Below are positions 32,433 through 42,248 of a stretch of 55,864 bases of DNA, in pieces (position 1 is the stretch's first letter; each line of letters begins with the position of its first letter). Where the stretch lies: NCBI GenBank assembly GCA_001785445.1, contig MFTV01000005.1, forward strand, positions 1-55,864. Reading direction: 5' to 3'. The notes under the pieces were generated by a model. That model had not been told where the DNA came from, ran no database searches, and saw only the letters and a list, made by a program, of their open reading frames with translations. The translations under genes were made by a program, and so were the position numbers. Source of the stretch: Candidatus Nomurabacteria bacterium RIFCSPHIGHO2_02_40_30. Lineage in GTDB: Bacteria > Patescibacteriota > Minisyncoccia > Phycocordibacterales > UBA9973.

Positions 32433-32744
32433 TTATTTTTTATCCTTTTTATTCTGATACTCCAGTAGTTTCTCAGCCGGGGAAAGACCATTGATTGCTT
32501 TATGCGGAAAGTAATTCCAGGCATCGCTTGCTAATTCAAGAATATTGCTCAACTCCGAAGTGTCTCCGCCACGGTCAAACATAGCCACAACTTTCATCAT
32601 ATCGTCTTGTTCTTCTTCATGGAAAATAACATCTTTAACATGTTGCAAGGAAAAACTGCTCTCCGTTTCTTTGAGCATTTTCACAAGTTCCTGCTCAATT
32701 TCTTTTCGCCGTTCAAGAATTTGTTGTTTTGATTCAATTTCCAT
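32433..32744 (-). CDS. small helical protein, 103 aa
   Basis: Charged helices (QQILERRKEIEQELVKMLKE) and a C-terminal AWNYFPHKAINGLSPAEKLL motif, seen as a recurrent tail in other small bacterial proteins. Function is unknown. It starts 5 bp after the PIN gene stop in the same operon. Confidence 0.65.
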   Translation of the reverse strand: MEIESKQQILERRKEIEQELVKMLKETESSFSLQHVKDVIFHEEEQDDMMKVVAMFDRGGDTSELSNILELASDAWNYFPHKAINGLSPAEKLLEYQNKKDKK

Positions 32745-32749
32745 AAAAA

Positions 32750-33859
32750 TTATGTAGCCAGTTTGTCGTCATTATCTTTCTTATCATCTTTTGGTGCTAT
32801 TAGAGAATTTATGCCTTTGTTTATTCCCAAAATATCAGTAATATCAAAATTTTTGGAAATATTAGTTAATGCACCTTGATTTATGCCGGAAAGTAAATCC
32901 AGTCTTTCTATTTTTGTTGCTCTAGGGTCCGTAATGCTTTCAATTTGTAATCTGTTCGTTATAGATCCTATGTCTGCAACACCCCTAAGATAACCACTTT
33001 CATCAACTCGAATTGCATGTTCTGAAAAACTCGGTATAGTAGAAAAAACATTAGAGACTGCACCTGATAGTGGAAAGATTCTTTCTTCGGTTGTGAGTAT
33101 ATGGTAAGCCAATGGTTTTTCGATGGAAATTAGATCCGAACTTCTTATTTCCTTTTCTATAGCCTCTTTTGGGATTACAGGTTCCTTTTCTAAAGTATTT
33201 ATAAATATACCCAATTGAGTGTATAGGTGTATAGTTTTACCTTTTTTATTCCATTCTTTTTTTAGAAAGCGGTTTATAATTTTTTGCTTTTTAAAAAGTT
33301 CAGCGTAGTCTGGATCGTTGCTGATAATAATTAGATTATCATTAACGGAAGAAAGTATAGATTCCCAGTTAATTGCATCACCATAAGAAGTATTATTCTC
33401 CGGGGATGTTTTGATTTTTCTTGGCGGGTTTCCTCTGTCACATCTTTCTTTAGCTTTTAGAATAATCTCATCTGTTAACGGTATGTTAATACCTAGTGAG
33501 AAAATTTCACTTATTACTTTTTCTGTTTCCAAGAAACTTTTTTCTAATTTTTCTAGTTTCTTTTCTTTAAGCAACTTTGCTTTTTCTATGATTTTATTTA
33601 TATCGTTTTTAAATTCTTTTTCAAGATATTCAGGTGCGACTAATTTTAGGTCAAATGCTTCCTTTGCAAGTTGCTGTCTAGACATATCCATTATGCTTCC
33701 AACATTTCTTTCATATTCGTCAAAAAGCTGTTGAGTTACTATTAACTCTACTTTTGAATTTTTATCCTTTAGTAATTTCTTAAACTCTAAAAGAGCGGGA
33801 AGATTTGGATCTACCCCAAAAAAAGATAAGTATACATTTGTGTCAATAAAAACTTTCAT
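32750..33859 (-). CDS. PIN-domain ribonuclease-like protein
   Basis: A 369-aa protein. The N-terminal 200 residues are a PIN domain of the DUF4935 kind: VFIDTNVYLSF (first Asp), LTDEIILKAKERC, SYGDAINWESIL and LIIISNDPDY (acidic cluster). The C-terminal part is an unrecognised domain. PIN proteins cleave RNA and often act in toxin-antitoxin or abortive defence. It follows the Res-type gene by 8 bp in the restriction operon, which suggests an effector or regulatory role. Confidence 0.8.
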   Translation of the reverse strand: MKVFIDTNVYLSFFGVDPNLPALLEFKKLLKDKNSKVELIVTQQLFDEYERNVGSIMDMSRQQLAKEAFDLKLVAPEYLEKEFKNDINKIIEKAKLLKEKKLEKLEKSFLETEKVISEIFSLGINIPLTDEIILKAKERCDRGNPPRKIKTSPENNTSYGDAINWESILSSVNDNLIIISNDPDYAELFKKQKIINRFLKKEWNKKGKTIHLYTQLGIFINTLEKEPVIPKEAIEKEIRSSDLISIEKPLAYHILTTEERIFPLSGAVSNVFSTIPSFSEHAIRVDESGYLRGVADIGSITNRLQIESITDPRATKIERLDLLSGINQGALTNISKNFDITDILGINKGINSLIAPKDDKKDNDDKLAT

Positions 33860-33867
33860 GGGATTTT

Positions 33868-36558
33868 TTAACTACTATTGTGTAAATTAATTAATTCCTT
33901 AAAATCTTTTGCTTTGTATTTTTCCCATTCTTCCTGTTTTACATATAATGCTTTGTATATTGACCTACTCTGTCGAGAATTCACATCCTCGCACCACAAT
34001 TTTAATCTATCAAATTTAATCTTATCATCCTCGTCTTCTCTGCCTTTCGTCTCAATAATATAAATTGTTTTATTGTCAGTCTTAGCAAAAAAATCAGGAT
34101 AATATGTAGCGATAAATCCTTCGGCGTTTTTATATTCAATTCGCAAAGCATTTGCTTCTTTATTCATATAATTTTTTGCAAACGAAACAACATCATCACA
34201 TTTCTCTAGAAATTCAGAAAATACCAATTCAAAATCACTATCTCCGACTATTCGATTAAATACGGACTTTTTGGGAATGAAGAAAGATTTGTTATTCACC
34301 ACGAATGGCCTTGCTTCACTCACTTTTATATAGTTTCGTATCTCTGTGTCTCCTTTATCCTTAATAGTTAGATCATTAATAGCTTTTTTAAACGACTCTT
34401 TGATTGTTTTAATTGATAGCTGTTCCGATAAATTTCTAAATATATTCAAATCATTTAAATCAATCTCTTTTTCAAAAAGATAATTTTTTATAAATATTTT
34501 TACTTTTTCATATAAAACATCGTAGCAACCAAAAAGACGAAGCTCCCTCATAATTGCTTGTGCAAAAAATCCTATAACAGTTTGATAATTGGGGTTAATA
34601 TCCCCGGTAAGTTCTGTACTGTGATGGAATTCTTCCCCCACCACATCTTTAAAAATAATTTCTCTTTTTTCTTGCTCGCTAAATATTTTTACTTTTAGCT
34701 TGTTATTTTCAAATTTAGACGGGTCCAAGTCTGCTAGATTTTTGTATTCTCTTTGAATTCTAGCAGACATCGCCGGTATTTCAATATCCAGTTTTGCTAT
34801 ATCTTTTTTGGGATTATCTTTATCAACTTCAACAACCATTGGTGTAATTGGTTTTGTACCCTTTCCCATGAGTCTTTTTTCAAGTAAAACACCTTCGCCC
34901 TTAATGGATGTAACGAAATCCATAAACGCAGGTGTTCCTATCACACTCACATATTCTTCTACGTTTTCTTTGCCAAAATACATCCTACGAAGTCCTCGGC
35001 CAAGTGTCTGTTCAGGTAAAATTTTAGAATCAGAAGCATATGGTCGCAAACCGACAATTGTTACCACATTTTTGACATCCCAACCCTCTTTCAGCATTAA
35101 AACAGACACAATGACTTTATAGGGGCTTTCTAAGCTATCTATGTTATTAGCTTGCTTACGTAATATATCTAATTCTTCTTTACTCTTACCCGATGTACTC
35201 TCAGAAATTTCACCACTTTTATTTGTATGAATAGTTAAAACAGCACCTTTTAAATCAGAGAAACTTCCTTCAATATATTCCGCAACATCGTCACAGTTTT
35301 TTGTATCATCAGTCATGATAAAAAGAATTGATTTTTTACCAGTCGGTTCAAGATTTTTATATGCTTTTCGCCATTCTTCTACTCCAAGATTGATATAATC
35401 ACGATACTTTTCACTAAATAGTGAGCTCTGATTTTCTTTTAATTTTCCAAAACTTGCCTCATCCGGCACAACAGGATTTTTAACTATTCTTTGATGTATG
35501 GCTTCAACGAGAGGATAGTCTGATATGGTCTGCACAAAGATTGATCCATCATTCTTTTTAGGAGTAGCAGTTAAATCTATTTGTAAGGCTAATTTTGTAC
35601 CTTTACCTTTTAAGCGATTATGAATATCTTGGATGGACTTAAACCAAGCCATTTTTTCGTCGTGGATATGGTGGGCTTCATCGTTTATTACTATGAGTTC
35701 ATCTATATCACGAACAATAGATCCGAGGTCCACTTTAGAATCACTTGTTTTTACAACCGGTTTTTCACCAAGGAAGTATTCGCTTGTATCTTCGTCATCA
35801 ACGCTTGCGATAGAAACATCACCCTCAAAAACTCTATGTATGTTTGTTAGAAAAATATTTCCGGTATCTGAAACATTTTTTAGTTCATCCTGCAAGTGTA
35901 GGGTTACTTGAAAATCGTTATACCAGTTTTGTCCTAGAAAACCGTTATCAGGCAGAACAGGGTCTTGAAAGAAGATTTTTAAACTTTCAAAATCATTCTT
36001 GATTCGTTCAAAAACAATGACATTGGGTGTAATTAAAAGAAAGTTTTTTGCTAGTTCGGAATTTTTTTCATACAGCTTATGAAAATAGGCCCAAGCAATT
36101 ATTAGACTTATGACTTTTGTTTTTCCGCTTCCGGTCGCCATTTTTATGACAAAACGAAGCCAGTCTTCAGTAAACATCTGAGGACTTACTATGCCTGTGG
36201 AATTGTAACGAATCAAATCGTATTTATCTTTTACTTTAGCGACATCATAAAGCCAAATCACTGTCTCAACAGCTTCTCTTTGTGCGAAATAGTATTTGAA
36301 ATTAAAAGACACTCCATCTTTATCGTATAAAATATGTTCCTCCTTAAACCACCAGTTCAAAAGTGCTTTAGAAGTTTCACTCGCACCTTCATAATTTTTT
36401 GCTCGCCATTCTTTTACCTTTTTACGAAGTTCTGCAACAAGAGGAGGCAATAACTTTTCATATCCCTGCTCTCGCAGGTCTTCATCAGCCGGAAACCACC
36501 TAATTGCAGGATCTAGTATTTCGTATGGGTTTTTAGGGAAATTTTTGTGTAATGCCAT
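33868..36558 (-). CDS. type III restriction endonuclease-like subunit (Res)
   Basis: An 896-aa SF2 helicase-nuclease: Walker A MATGSGKTKV, DEAH-type NDEAHHIHDE, TATPKK, MLKEGWDVKNVV, QTLGRGLRRMYFG and a C-terminal PD-(D/E)xK nuclease (YYPDFFA...YIIETKG). Res subunits translocate on DNA and cut between head-to-head sites with Mod. Length and domain order fit. All key motifs look intact. It lies downstream of Mod with an ATPase-like gene in between. Confidence 0.93.
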   Translation of the reverse strand: MALHKNFPKNPYEILDPAIRWFPADEDLREQGYEKLLPPLVAELRKKVKEWRAKNYEGASETSKALLNWWFKEEHILYDKDGVSFNFKYYFAQREAVETVIWLYDVAKVKDKYDLIRYNSTGIVSPQMFTEDWLRFVIKMATGSGKTKVISLIIAWAYFHKLYEKNSELAKNFLLITPNVIVFERIKNDFESLKIFFQDPVLPDNGFLGQNWYNDFQVTLHLQDELKNVSDTGNIFLTNIHRVFEGDVSIASVDDEDTSEYFLGEKPVVKTSDSKVDLGSIVRDIDELIVINDEAHHIHDEKMAWFKSIQDIHNRLKGKGTKLALQIDLTATPKKNDGSIFVQTISDYPLVEAIHQRIVKNPVVPDEASFGKLKENQSSLFSEKYRDYINLGVEEWRKAYKNLEPTGKKSILFIMTDDTKNCDDVAEYIEGSFSDLKGAVLTIHTNKSGEISESTSGKSKEELDILRKQANNIDSLESPYKVIVSVLMLKEGWDVKNVVTIVGLRPYASDSKILPEQTLGRGLRRMYFGKENVEEYVSVIGTPAFMDFVTSIKGEGVLLEKRLMGKGTKPITPMVVEVDKDNPKKDIAKLDIEIPAMSARIQREYKNLADLDPSKFENNKLKVKIFSEQEKREIIFKDVVGEEFHHSTELTGDINPNYQTVIGFFAQAIMRELRLFGCYDVLYEKVKIFIKNYLFEKEIDLNDLNIFRNLSEQLSIKTIKESFKKAINDLTIKDKGDTEIRNYIKVSEARPFVVNNKSFFIPKKSVFNRIVGDSDFELVFSEFLEKCDDVVSFAKNYMNKEANALRIEYKNAEGFIATYYPDFFAKTDNKTIYIIETKGREDEDDKIKFDRLKLWCEDVNSRQSRSIYKALYVKQEEWEKYKAKDFKELINLHNSS

Positions 36559-36607
36559 ATAGGGTAAATGAATGTTCTAAATGTGCTTATAAAATGGGAT
36601 TGTCTAG

Positions 36608-38071
36608 TTATTTACTTTTGTCGCTGGTAAATAAACTCCTTTCATCGGCAGTTGGTAGTCGATACCGCACATTACGTTTAGCTCCAGTCCGTGGTGTAAT
36701 TTTAGTAAGAAGTCCCTGTTTTACCCACCGATTAAATCTCTTAGATACTTTTACTGTATCTTCTGTAAGTAAGATTCCCCTAGCTTCGGTATTTGTAATA
36801 TATTTATTTTTAATTAAATAATCAGAAACTTTATCCCATTCATTGGGAGCTTTTTCGTTTAATAAAACTACTCTTACCGCATCCTGAAGATTCGGATATG
36901 TGAAAAAAATAGGCGGATAAAGGTTCGCTGTTTTCATAGTCTGACGCATCGCTCTCACACCCTCATTTTGATCAAGATTGGGTGGATCCGGAAATTCACG
37001 CAAATGTTTTACTAATAAATCATTGCGGTATTGATGGGATCGTTCAATACCAATATTTGAAGGAGTAATATTAAATGGTAATAACCCAGGACTTTCAACC
37101 TCTATACGATCTTCAAAAATTCTTATTTCAATATCTCGTTTTGTATGATAATCACGATGAATTACTGCATTGGTTATGGCTTCTTTAACTGCACGCTCAG
37201 GAATACTATACGTTGTTCTAAATCCAGATGGCACTCGCATTCCGGCTTTCAATAATCCAAGAACATACTCATGGGCATCGGTAATCTGCTTTGCAATTGG
37301 ACCATTTATATTTTTTGGAGTCCCTATCCAATTTAATGTTTCTCTAGTAATTGTTTCTCGATTTCCTTGAACTTGAAAAACTCGCACTGAACACTTTGTC
37401 TCTAAAAGGTCATTTGGAAATTCAGCAAATAATAAGACAGCAGCTCTAGTTGGTAACAAATTTTTACTGTCATCTTTCCTCGCTAGTCCTGTTTTTTCTA
37501 AAATGAATTCAATTGGTTTATCGCTAATACCTCTTTTCTGTCTCCAATCCTCGTAAAAATTAGTTTTTAGTAAATTGAAATCAACTTCTACGAGCTCTTT
37601 GTCTGACCTAGAAAATCCCTTTACATATGCAAGATGTAAAATATCTTGAGGATTTAGCATTTTATTACCTCGCTCTAGACGAATCCATACATGATTTTCA
37701 TAGTGTCTAAATCCATCTCCAACTTTTGGTACGGAAAGTAGTCCAATTCTTTTACCATTCCCACCATCTATTAATTTTGGTGGCCAAATTCCAGATATTG
37801 GAGGATAAATCTTTCTAACGGATCTGCCAATTTCATCGTAAAGTTCTATATTTTCCTCTATTCCAAAAATTCTATTTAGTCCTTTAAGTGTGGTTTTCTG
37901 CGGATCATCCACTCCAAGAATTATAGTTCCGCCATCAGTATTAGCCATAGCCACAATAGATTGAAGTGTTTTATCAACTCCATCATTTCTACTGCCAAGA
38001 CGCTTAAATTCCATAGTGCGAGATTCTGTGGGAATAGAAAGGATATTTTGTATTAATTCATTATTGGTCAT
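36608..38071 (-). CDS. AlbA_2/HATPase-type ATP-binding protein
   Basis: A 487-aa protein: an N-terminal AlbA_2 (Schlafen-like) domain (RTMEFKRLGS, MANTDGGTIILGVDD), a GHKL-like C-terminal ATPase segment (ERAVKEAITNAVIHRDYH, IEVESPGLLP) and a winged-helix end (KRFNRWVKQGLLTKI). Similar proteins act as ATP-binding transcription regulators and are common in defence islands. It lies 5 bp after Mod and 49 bp before Res. Confidence 0.85.
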   Translation of the reverse strand: MTNNELIQNILSIPTESRTMEFKRLGSRNDGVDKTLQSIVAMANTDGGTIILGVDDPQKTTLKGLNRIFGIEENIELYDEIGRSVRKIYPPISGIWPPKLIDGGNGKRIGLLSVPKVGDGFRHYENHVWIRLERGNKMLNPQDILHLAYVKGFSRSDKELVEVDFNLLKTNFYEDWRQKRGISDKPIEFILEKTGLARKDDSKNLLPTRAAVLLFAEFPNDLLETKCSVRVFQVQGNRETITRETLNWIGTPKNINGPIAKQITDAHEYVLGLLKAGMRVPSGFRTTYSIPERAVKEAITNAVIHRDYHTKRDIEIRIFEDRIEVESPGLLPFNITPSNIGIERSHQYRNDLLVKHLREFPDPPNLDQNEGVRAMRQTMKTANLYPPIFFTYPNLQDAVRVVLLNEKAPNEWDKVSDYLIKNKYITNTEARGILLTEDTVKVSKRFNRWVKQGLLTKITPRTGAKRNVRYRLPTADERSLFTSDKSK

Positions 38072-38076
38072 TTTGT

Positions 38077-40371
38077 TTATATCTTAACATCAATTACTCT
38101 AGTAGTATCGTTGCCGAAAATATCAACTACTTTAACAGCGACCTTGTAATTTCCCTTTGGCATTTCTTTGGGTGCTGAAACAAACTCTAGAGTCCTGTTC
38201 TTTTTTGTGCGAAAACTCTGCCACTCGTTATCAAAAATATAATCTCCGGTCCAAACCTCTTCGTATTCAAGCAGATCCTGTGTTTTGCCTTTCTCAAACA
38301 AATTATCTCCATGAGTTTTCGGTACTCGTATAATTTCTTTCCGGCTAGTAAAATTATAGTCAATTGCCCAGTAGTCAATCCAGTCTCCCCATTTTTTTGT
38401 CAAAACTTCTTTTGAAACAATTTCTGTCTGTTTATCTTTACTGATTTTTACTACTTGACCATTTTCTACAACCACCTTTGATCCTCCCGGTTTCAAGGCT
38501 TCTTCAATTTCACCTGAATTATCTTGATTATAAAAAACTGAAAAGTCAGTCAATTCTATTGAAAGCTCTTTTGCATTGCCTTTACCTTTTATAATTGGTC
38601 TACACTCAACGTATGCTACATCGTAAAACTTTACTTGTCCTTTTTCTACAGCTTTTTTATCAAAAACTTCTCTCGGAATTATTTTAAAAACAATATCCAT
38701 TCCTTGCTCGCTGTATTCTTTGAAATCCAATCCCATTTCATAATCAAAACCAAGCACATCAACTTTCGTAATTCCTTTTTTCCGACATTCTGTAAAAATA
38801 TCTTTAACCATTTTTGAAGACACGGGCATGTTGATAGGCCCTACTGCTATCAGTCTATCTCTTTTCTTTCCTGCTAAATTTACAAAAGACTCTACCGGTT
38901 CAGCTTTATAGGCGGTAAGAATAAGTGCAATGAACTGCTTTTCTTTTTGCTGTGCTTGTTTAGCTTTTTCTTCGGCTCGCAAATCATTATTTACAGAAAT
39001 ATAATTTTCTCGTTCATATCTTCCGACATTTAAAATTTCAAAAGCTCTGAAATTTTTGTTTTCCTTTTTCAATTCTCTCTGTACACCAATCAATCTTTTT
39101 CTCGCTGTATGAACAGAAAATTTACCTAAATCGGAGGCAATCCATTTCCTATTTAGCTTTTCTGCAACAGCAGCAGTTGTTCCTGAACCAACAAAAAAGT
39201 CAGCAACGAGATCGCCTTCGTTAGTGGAAGTTTTAATTATTCTTGTAAGTAATTCTTCAGGTTTCTGTGTTGGGTAACCTAACAATTCAGAACCACTTTT
39301 CGTCATAAATATATCAGCCCAGAGATTTTGAACTGGTCTGCCTGGATACTCATCTAAATATTGTTTTAAGCAAGGAGTACCTTCTTTCGTGTAATAAATT
39401 CCATTTTGTTTCTCGAGTTCGTCTATCCCATCTTGGGTATATGTCCAGTGTCTGCCTTTGGCGGGTAAGAGAGACACCCCTCGAAAGATTCTTGCGGGTC
39501 CTGAACCCTTTCCTGTAATTACATTTGGATAAAAACGGCGACCATCTGGATCCTGCATTGTAAATCTCTCTTTTATATATTCTTCCGTATAAGGTTCCGT
39601 TTGTTGGTTATAAATCCTTGAAGAAGACTTACTGTAATAAAAAATTGTATCTGTAACAACCCCATATTTTTTACCGTCATTGTGGGCACCAAATCTTTGC
39701 CATACAATTTCGTTTTGAAAATTATCTTTACCAAAAATTTCATCTAGTATTAATCGCATATAACCATTAACTCTCCAATCACAATGTACATAAATACTTC
39801 CATCCTCTACAAGTAAATCATGCATAAGTTTCAATCTCTCGTACATCATAGCGATAAAACTATCTGCACCCTTGCCCCATGTATCACGAAAAGCAATTTC
39901 TTCTATCACTGATGGCTTTTTGGTAAAACTTTCTTCATCTTCTCCGTCACCGATGGTTATATCCATAGAAAAATCAGCACCGACATCGAAAGGTGGGTCG
40001 ATATAAATTAGCTTTAACCCTCCCTGTGCCTCTATCTCTTTGCGAAGTGGTCCATTTTTAAGAGACGATAGAATTAGTTTATTATCTCCCCAAATTAATT
40101 TATTAGTCCAACCTGAAATCTGCCTGCCTCCTGTGTCAAAAAGCGTATCCTGATTCCCGAATTTTTCATCGCTTCTTGGCTCGTCTATTTGTTCTATCAC
40201 TTGAAATGGCAACACAACATTTTCTGTCTCATTTGTTTTACCATTCCAAACAAGCTCAACCTCACGATCATCGTCAAATAGCAAAAAACGGTACTTTTCT
40301 GGTAACGGTTTTCCTGCCTCTAGGTATTTTATTACGTCTCTTTTTTCGTTATCAGATAAACTAATACTCAT
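38077..40371 (-). CDS. type III-like DNA methyltransferase (Mod)
   Basis: A 764-aa beta-class N6-adenine (or N4-cytosine) methyltransferase. The catalytic motif DPPF sits in LIYIDPPFDVGADFS, and AdoMet motif I is VADFFVGSGTTAAVAEKLNRK, in beta-class order. The middle and C-terminal parts hold target-recognition and Res-contact regions. In type III systems Mod determines the site. It has no promoter fitting the leaderless rule; the first gene of the operon is probably this one. Confidence 0.93.
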   Translation of the reverse strand: MSISLSDNEKRDVIKYLEAGKPLPEKYRFLLFDDDREVELVWNGKTNETENVVLPFQVIEQIDEPRSDEKFGNQDTLFDTGGRQISGWTNKLIWGDNKLILSSLKNGPLRKEIEAQGGLKLIYIDPPFDVGADFSMDITIGDGEDEESFTKKPSVIEEIAFRDTWGKGADSFIAMMYERLKLMHDLLVEDGSIYVHCDWRVNGYMRLILDEIFGKDNFQNEIVWQRFGAHNDGKKYGVVTDTIFYYSKSSSRIYNQQTEPYTEEYIKERFTMQDPDGRRFYPNVITGKGSGPARIFRGVSLLPAKGRHWTYTQDGIDELEKQNGIYYTKEGTPCLKQYLDEYPGRPVQNLWADIFMTKSGSELLGYPTQKPEELLTRIIKTSTNEGDLVADFFVGSGTTAAVAEKLNRKWIASDLGKFSVHTARKRLIGVQRELKKENKNFRAFEILNVGRYERENYISVNNDLRAEEKAKQAQQKEKQFIALILTAYKAEPVESFVNLAGKKRDRLIAVGPINMPVSSKMVKDIFTECRKKGITKVDVLGFDYEMGLDFKEYSEQGMDIVFKIIPREVFDKKAVEKGQVKFYDVAYVECRPIIKGKGNAKELSIELTDFSVFYNQDNSGEIEEALKPGGSKVVVENGQVVKISKDKQTEIVSKEVLTKKWGDWIDYWAIDYNFTSRKEIIRVPKTHGDNLFEKGKTQDLLEYEEVWTGDYIFDNEWQSFRTKKNRTLEFVSAPKEMPKGNYKVAVKVVDIFGNDTTRVIDVKI

Positions 40372-40475
40372 AGCCTAATAATGCCACAAAATAAGCCATT
40401 TTTCAACTCCTAAAACATACTAGAACTAAGATACAATCATGTATAGGGAGATAAGGAAAAGTTGTATCTAATCTA

Positions 40476-41003
40476 TTAAATTTTTCCAAGTAAGTTTGTG
40501 CTCGCTATTTTCCATCCCATAGCTTCTTCGCTGACAATGTATTTCCATGCGAGATCTTTGATATTAATTTTCCCCTTTTTAAAATCAGTTTTTAGGAAAG
40601 ATAGTGGCATCAGTAATTCTGAGGCGAATTGGTTAGCTTCAGTTTCATTCGGAGATTTTGAATTATATAAATCGAATCTAGATTCTCCACAAGAGGTATT
40701 AAATAGTAAATGGCCTATTTCGTGGGCAATAGAAAATCTTTTGCGATGCCAATTATGGTTTTCATTGTAGTGAATTTCATCTCTGCGTTTCGTTCCTGTT
40801 TCGTCTTCAATGGTTACCAGTATTCCAGACAACTTATCACTAAAATTGACCGACGAATAAACACCAAGATTATGTGTTGATTGTAGATAAGTAATTATGA
40901 CCCTAAGAGAAATTGGTATTTCTTTTATTTTGCATTTTTTTATTAAGTCTCGAGCAAGATTCCTAGATGCTCCGATCCTTGCTTTTTCATTTATTTCCTC
41001 CAT
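40476..41003 (-). CDS. ImmA/IrrE family metallopeptidase
   Basis: A 175-aa protein with KRFSIAHEIGHLLF, the HExxH zinc site, and NEANQFASELLMP-like NETEANQFASELLMP, both typical of ImmA/IrrE. These proteases cleave partner repressors, often XRE proteins, on signal. The start overlaps the XRE gene by 17 bp, so the two are made together. Confidence 0.9.
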   Translation of the reverse strand: MEEINEKARIGASRNLARDLIKKCKIKEIPISLRVIITYLQSTHNLGVYSSVNFSDKLSGILVTIEDETGTKRRDEIHYNENHNWHRKRFSIAHEIGHLLFNTSCGESRFDLYNSKSPNETEANQFASELLMPLSFLKTDFKKGKINIKDLAWKYIVSEEAMGWKIASTNLLGKI

Positions 41004-41337
41004 CTTCTCTAGTTCGATCCTTTGCCATTTCTATAATATGTAAAATTGCATCTTTATCTTTTTCTTTTAAACCAGTTTCTGCTCGCAAAGCCACTCTAAC
41101 ATTTAATTGTTCTTCCGGTTGGCCTATAAAGTAGCGAATATCTCTATCTAGCAGAGTAGCAATTTTTTCCAAATCTACTATAGATACTTTTCTTTCTCCA
41201 GATTCTATGTACGAAACGGTAGTGGAAGATTCGTACCCTAATTTTTCGGCTAGTTGTCTCTGAGAAAGACCCGATAGTTCTCTAGCCTTACGAATATTTC
41301 CCCCAATAAACTCATACTTTTTTTCTTCTTTTACCAT
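40987..41337 (-). CDS. XRE-family transcription regulator
   Basis: A 116-aa protein with an N-terminal helix-turn-helix (IRKARELSGLSQRQLAEKLG then TTVSYIESGERKVS). It is probably the repressor cleaved by the ImmA partner and may control the island or the restriction operon. TATAAT ends 6 nt before ATG (41344-41349), so the mRNA is predicted leaderless. Confidence 0.9.
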   Translation of the reverse strand: MVKEEKKYEFIGGNIRKARELSGLSQRQLAEKLGYESSTTVSYIESGERKVSIVDLEKIATLLDRDIRYFIGQPEEQLNVRVALRAETGLKEKDKDAILHIIEMAKDRTREDGGNK

Positions 41338-41343
41338 ATTGTT

Positions 41344-41395
41344 ATTATATACTTCCTAAAATGTGTTGACAAGGGAGTTCATCTTTTGGTAAAAT
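41344..41395. promoter_or_regulatory. divergent promoter region
   Basis: Minus-strand TATAAT (41344-41349) serves the XRE gene. On the plus strand TTGACA (41366-41371) and TAAAAT (41390-41395), 18 bp apart, point toward the DUF1508 gene. Confidence 0.6.
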
Positions 41396-41658
41396 GGACT
41401 CCACAGAGTGGTAAAGGCATTGGTCGATGGTCTTTGCGTACAAACTACTTTGATTATAAGCTAAATAAACTTAAAAAATTTATAAGTAAATTTGAAGTTT
41501 TTTTAGATACTGCAGGTGAACACCGTTGGAGGCTCAAAGCGAACAATGGTGAAATCGTTGCCACCAGTGAGGGTTATACCAGACGAAGTTCCGCAATACA
41601 GTCAGCCCAAAATGTGAAGCATTGGTCCGGCTCAGCAAGTATCATTGAAATCAACTAA
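41386..41658 (+). CDS. DUF1508/YegP-like protein
   Basis: The core FEVFLDTAGEHRWRLKANNG then GEIVATSEGYTRRSSA and AIQSAQNVK matches the YegP family (about 60 aa). The frame opens with TTG at 41386, but that codon overlaps the plus-strand -10, so the true start is probably downstream, perhaps TTG in SLRTNY. Function is unknown. Confidence 0.75.
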   Translation: MVKWTPQSGKGIGRWSLRTNYFDYKLNKLKKFISKFEVFLDTAGEHRWRLKANNGEIVATSEGYTRRSSAIQSAQNVKHWSGSASIIEIN

Positions 41659-41689
41659 CCATAGTATAGCAAATATTATAATATTGGGG

Positions 41690-41716
41690 AATACTCAAGC
41701 AAACCACTTGGGTATT
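41690..41716. terminator. bidirectional terminator-like hairpin
   Basis: Stem aatactcaag (41690-41699) / cttgggtatt (41707-41716), 10 pairs with one mismatch, loop caaacca, between the convergent DUF1508 and pilin genes, followed by a T-rich stretch. Confidence 0.65.
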
Positions 41717-41747
41717 TCTTTTATAAAGCAAGAACGGTTTTCACTAG

Positions 41748-42248
41748 TTAATCTACGCTTGCAACTCCGGTAGCCCAAATTGTAATAATTTTAGAATAAT
41801 TTGTAGTGGAAATAGTTATCGTACCAGTCTTGCTTGGACTTCCAGAAAGGCGATTGAAATATATTTCGCCTGTGGTGCCACTAACCAAATTTAAGGTAAC
41901 ATTTGAAATATTTGCAGGTGTTACAATATTGATTATTTCATTATCTTCCGCATCGGGATTAAAAGCATTGCTTTTGAAAATTACAATTTGGTCAGGTTCA
42001 AAATACACACCATATTCTGAAGAGTTTAGAGATGCAAGAGTTTGCGAACGAGCCTTGTCTATTGAAGACAAAATATCTTGCACTCCACTTTTAAGCACTT
42101 GATTTTCTCGTGTCTTTGAAAATTGGGGAATTACAACTGAAATTATAATACCTAATACTGCCAACACCACCAGCAATTCTATAATAGTTACTCCCCGCCT
42201 GCTCAAGATGCTTCCGGGCGAGTAGGCTTTTTTGTAAAAATTAGTCAT
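41748..42248 (-). CDS. type IV pilin-like / pseudopilin (GspH-type) protein
   Basis: A 166-aa protein with prepilin cleavage and helix: SRRGVTIIELLVVLAVLGII, the G|VTIIE processing site with Glu5 replaced in register. The C-terminal domain is beta-rich. It should be a minor pilin or pseudopilin in the envelope, needing a prepilin peptidase (not in window). It overlaps the neighbour upstream by 8 bp. Confidence 0.85.
   Translation of the reverse strand: MTNFYKKAYSPGSILSRRGVTIIELLVVLAVLGIIISVVIPQFSKTRENQVLKSGVQDILSSIDKARSQTLASLNSSEYGVYFEPDQIVIFKSNAFNPDAEDNEIINIVTPANISNVTLNLVSGTTGEIYFNRLSGSPSKTGTITISTTNYSKIITIWATGVASVD

Larger units (their letters stand above)
21038..41660. mobile_element. putative integrative genomic island
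   Basis: Left edge: a large serine recombinase and excisionase-like gene abut ychF. Content is accessory: unknown small genes, an ArdC-N-like protein, a secreted nuclease, structured RNAs, a DnaA box and a restriction-type defence operon, more AT-rich than the flanks. The right edge is placed after the DUF1508 gene only because core-type genes seem to resume with the pilin. No flanking direct repeat was found by eye. Confidence 0.5.
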
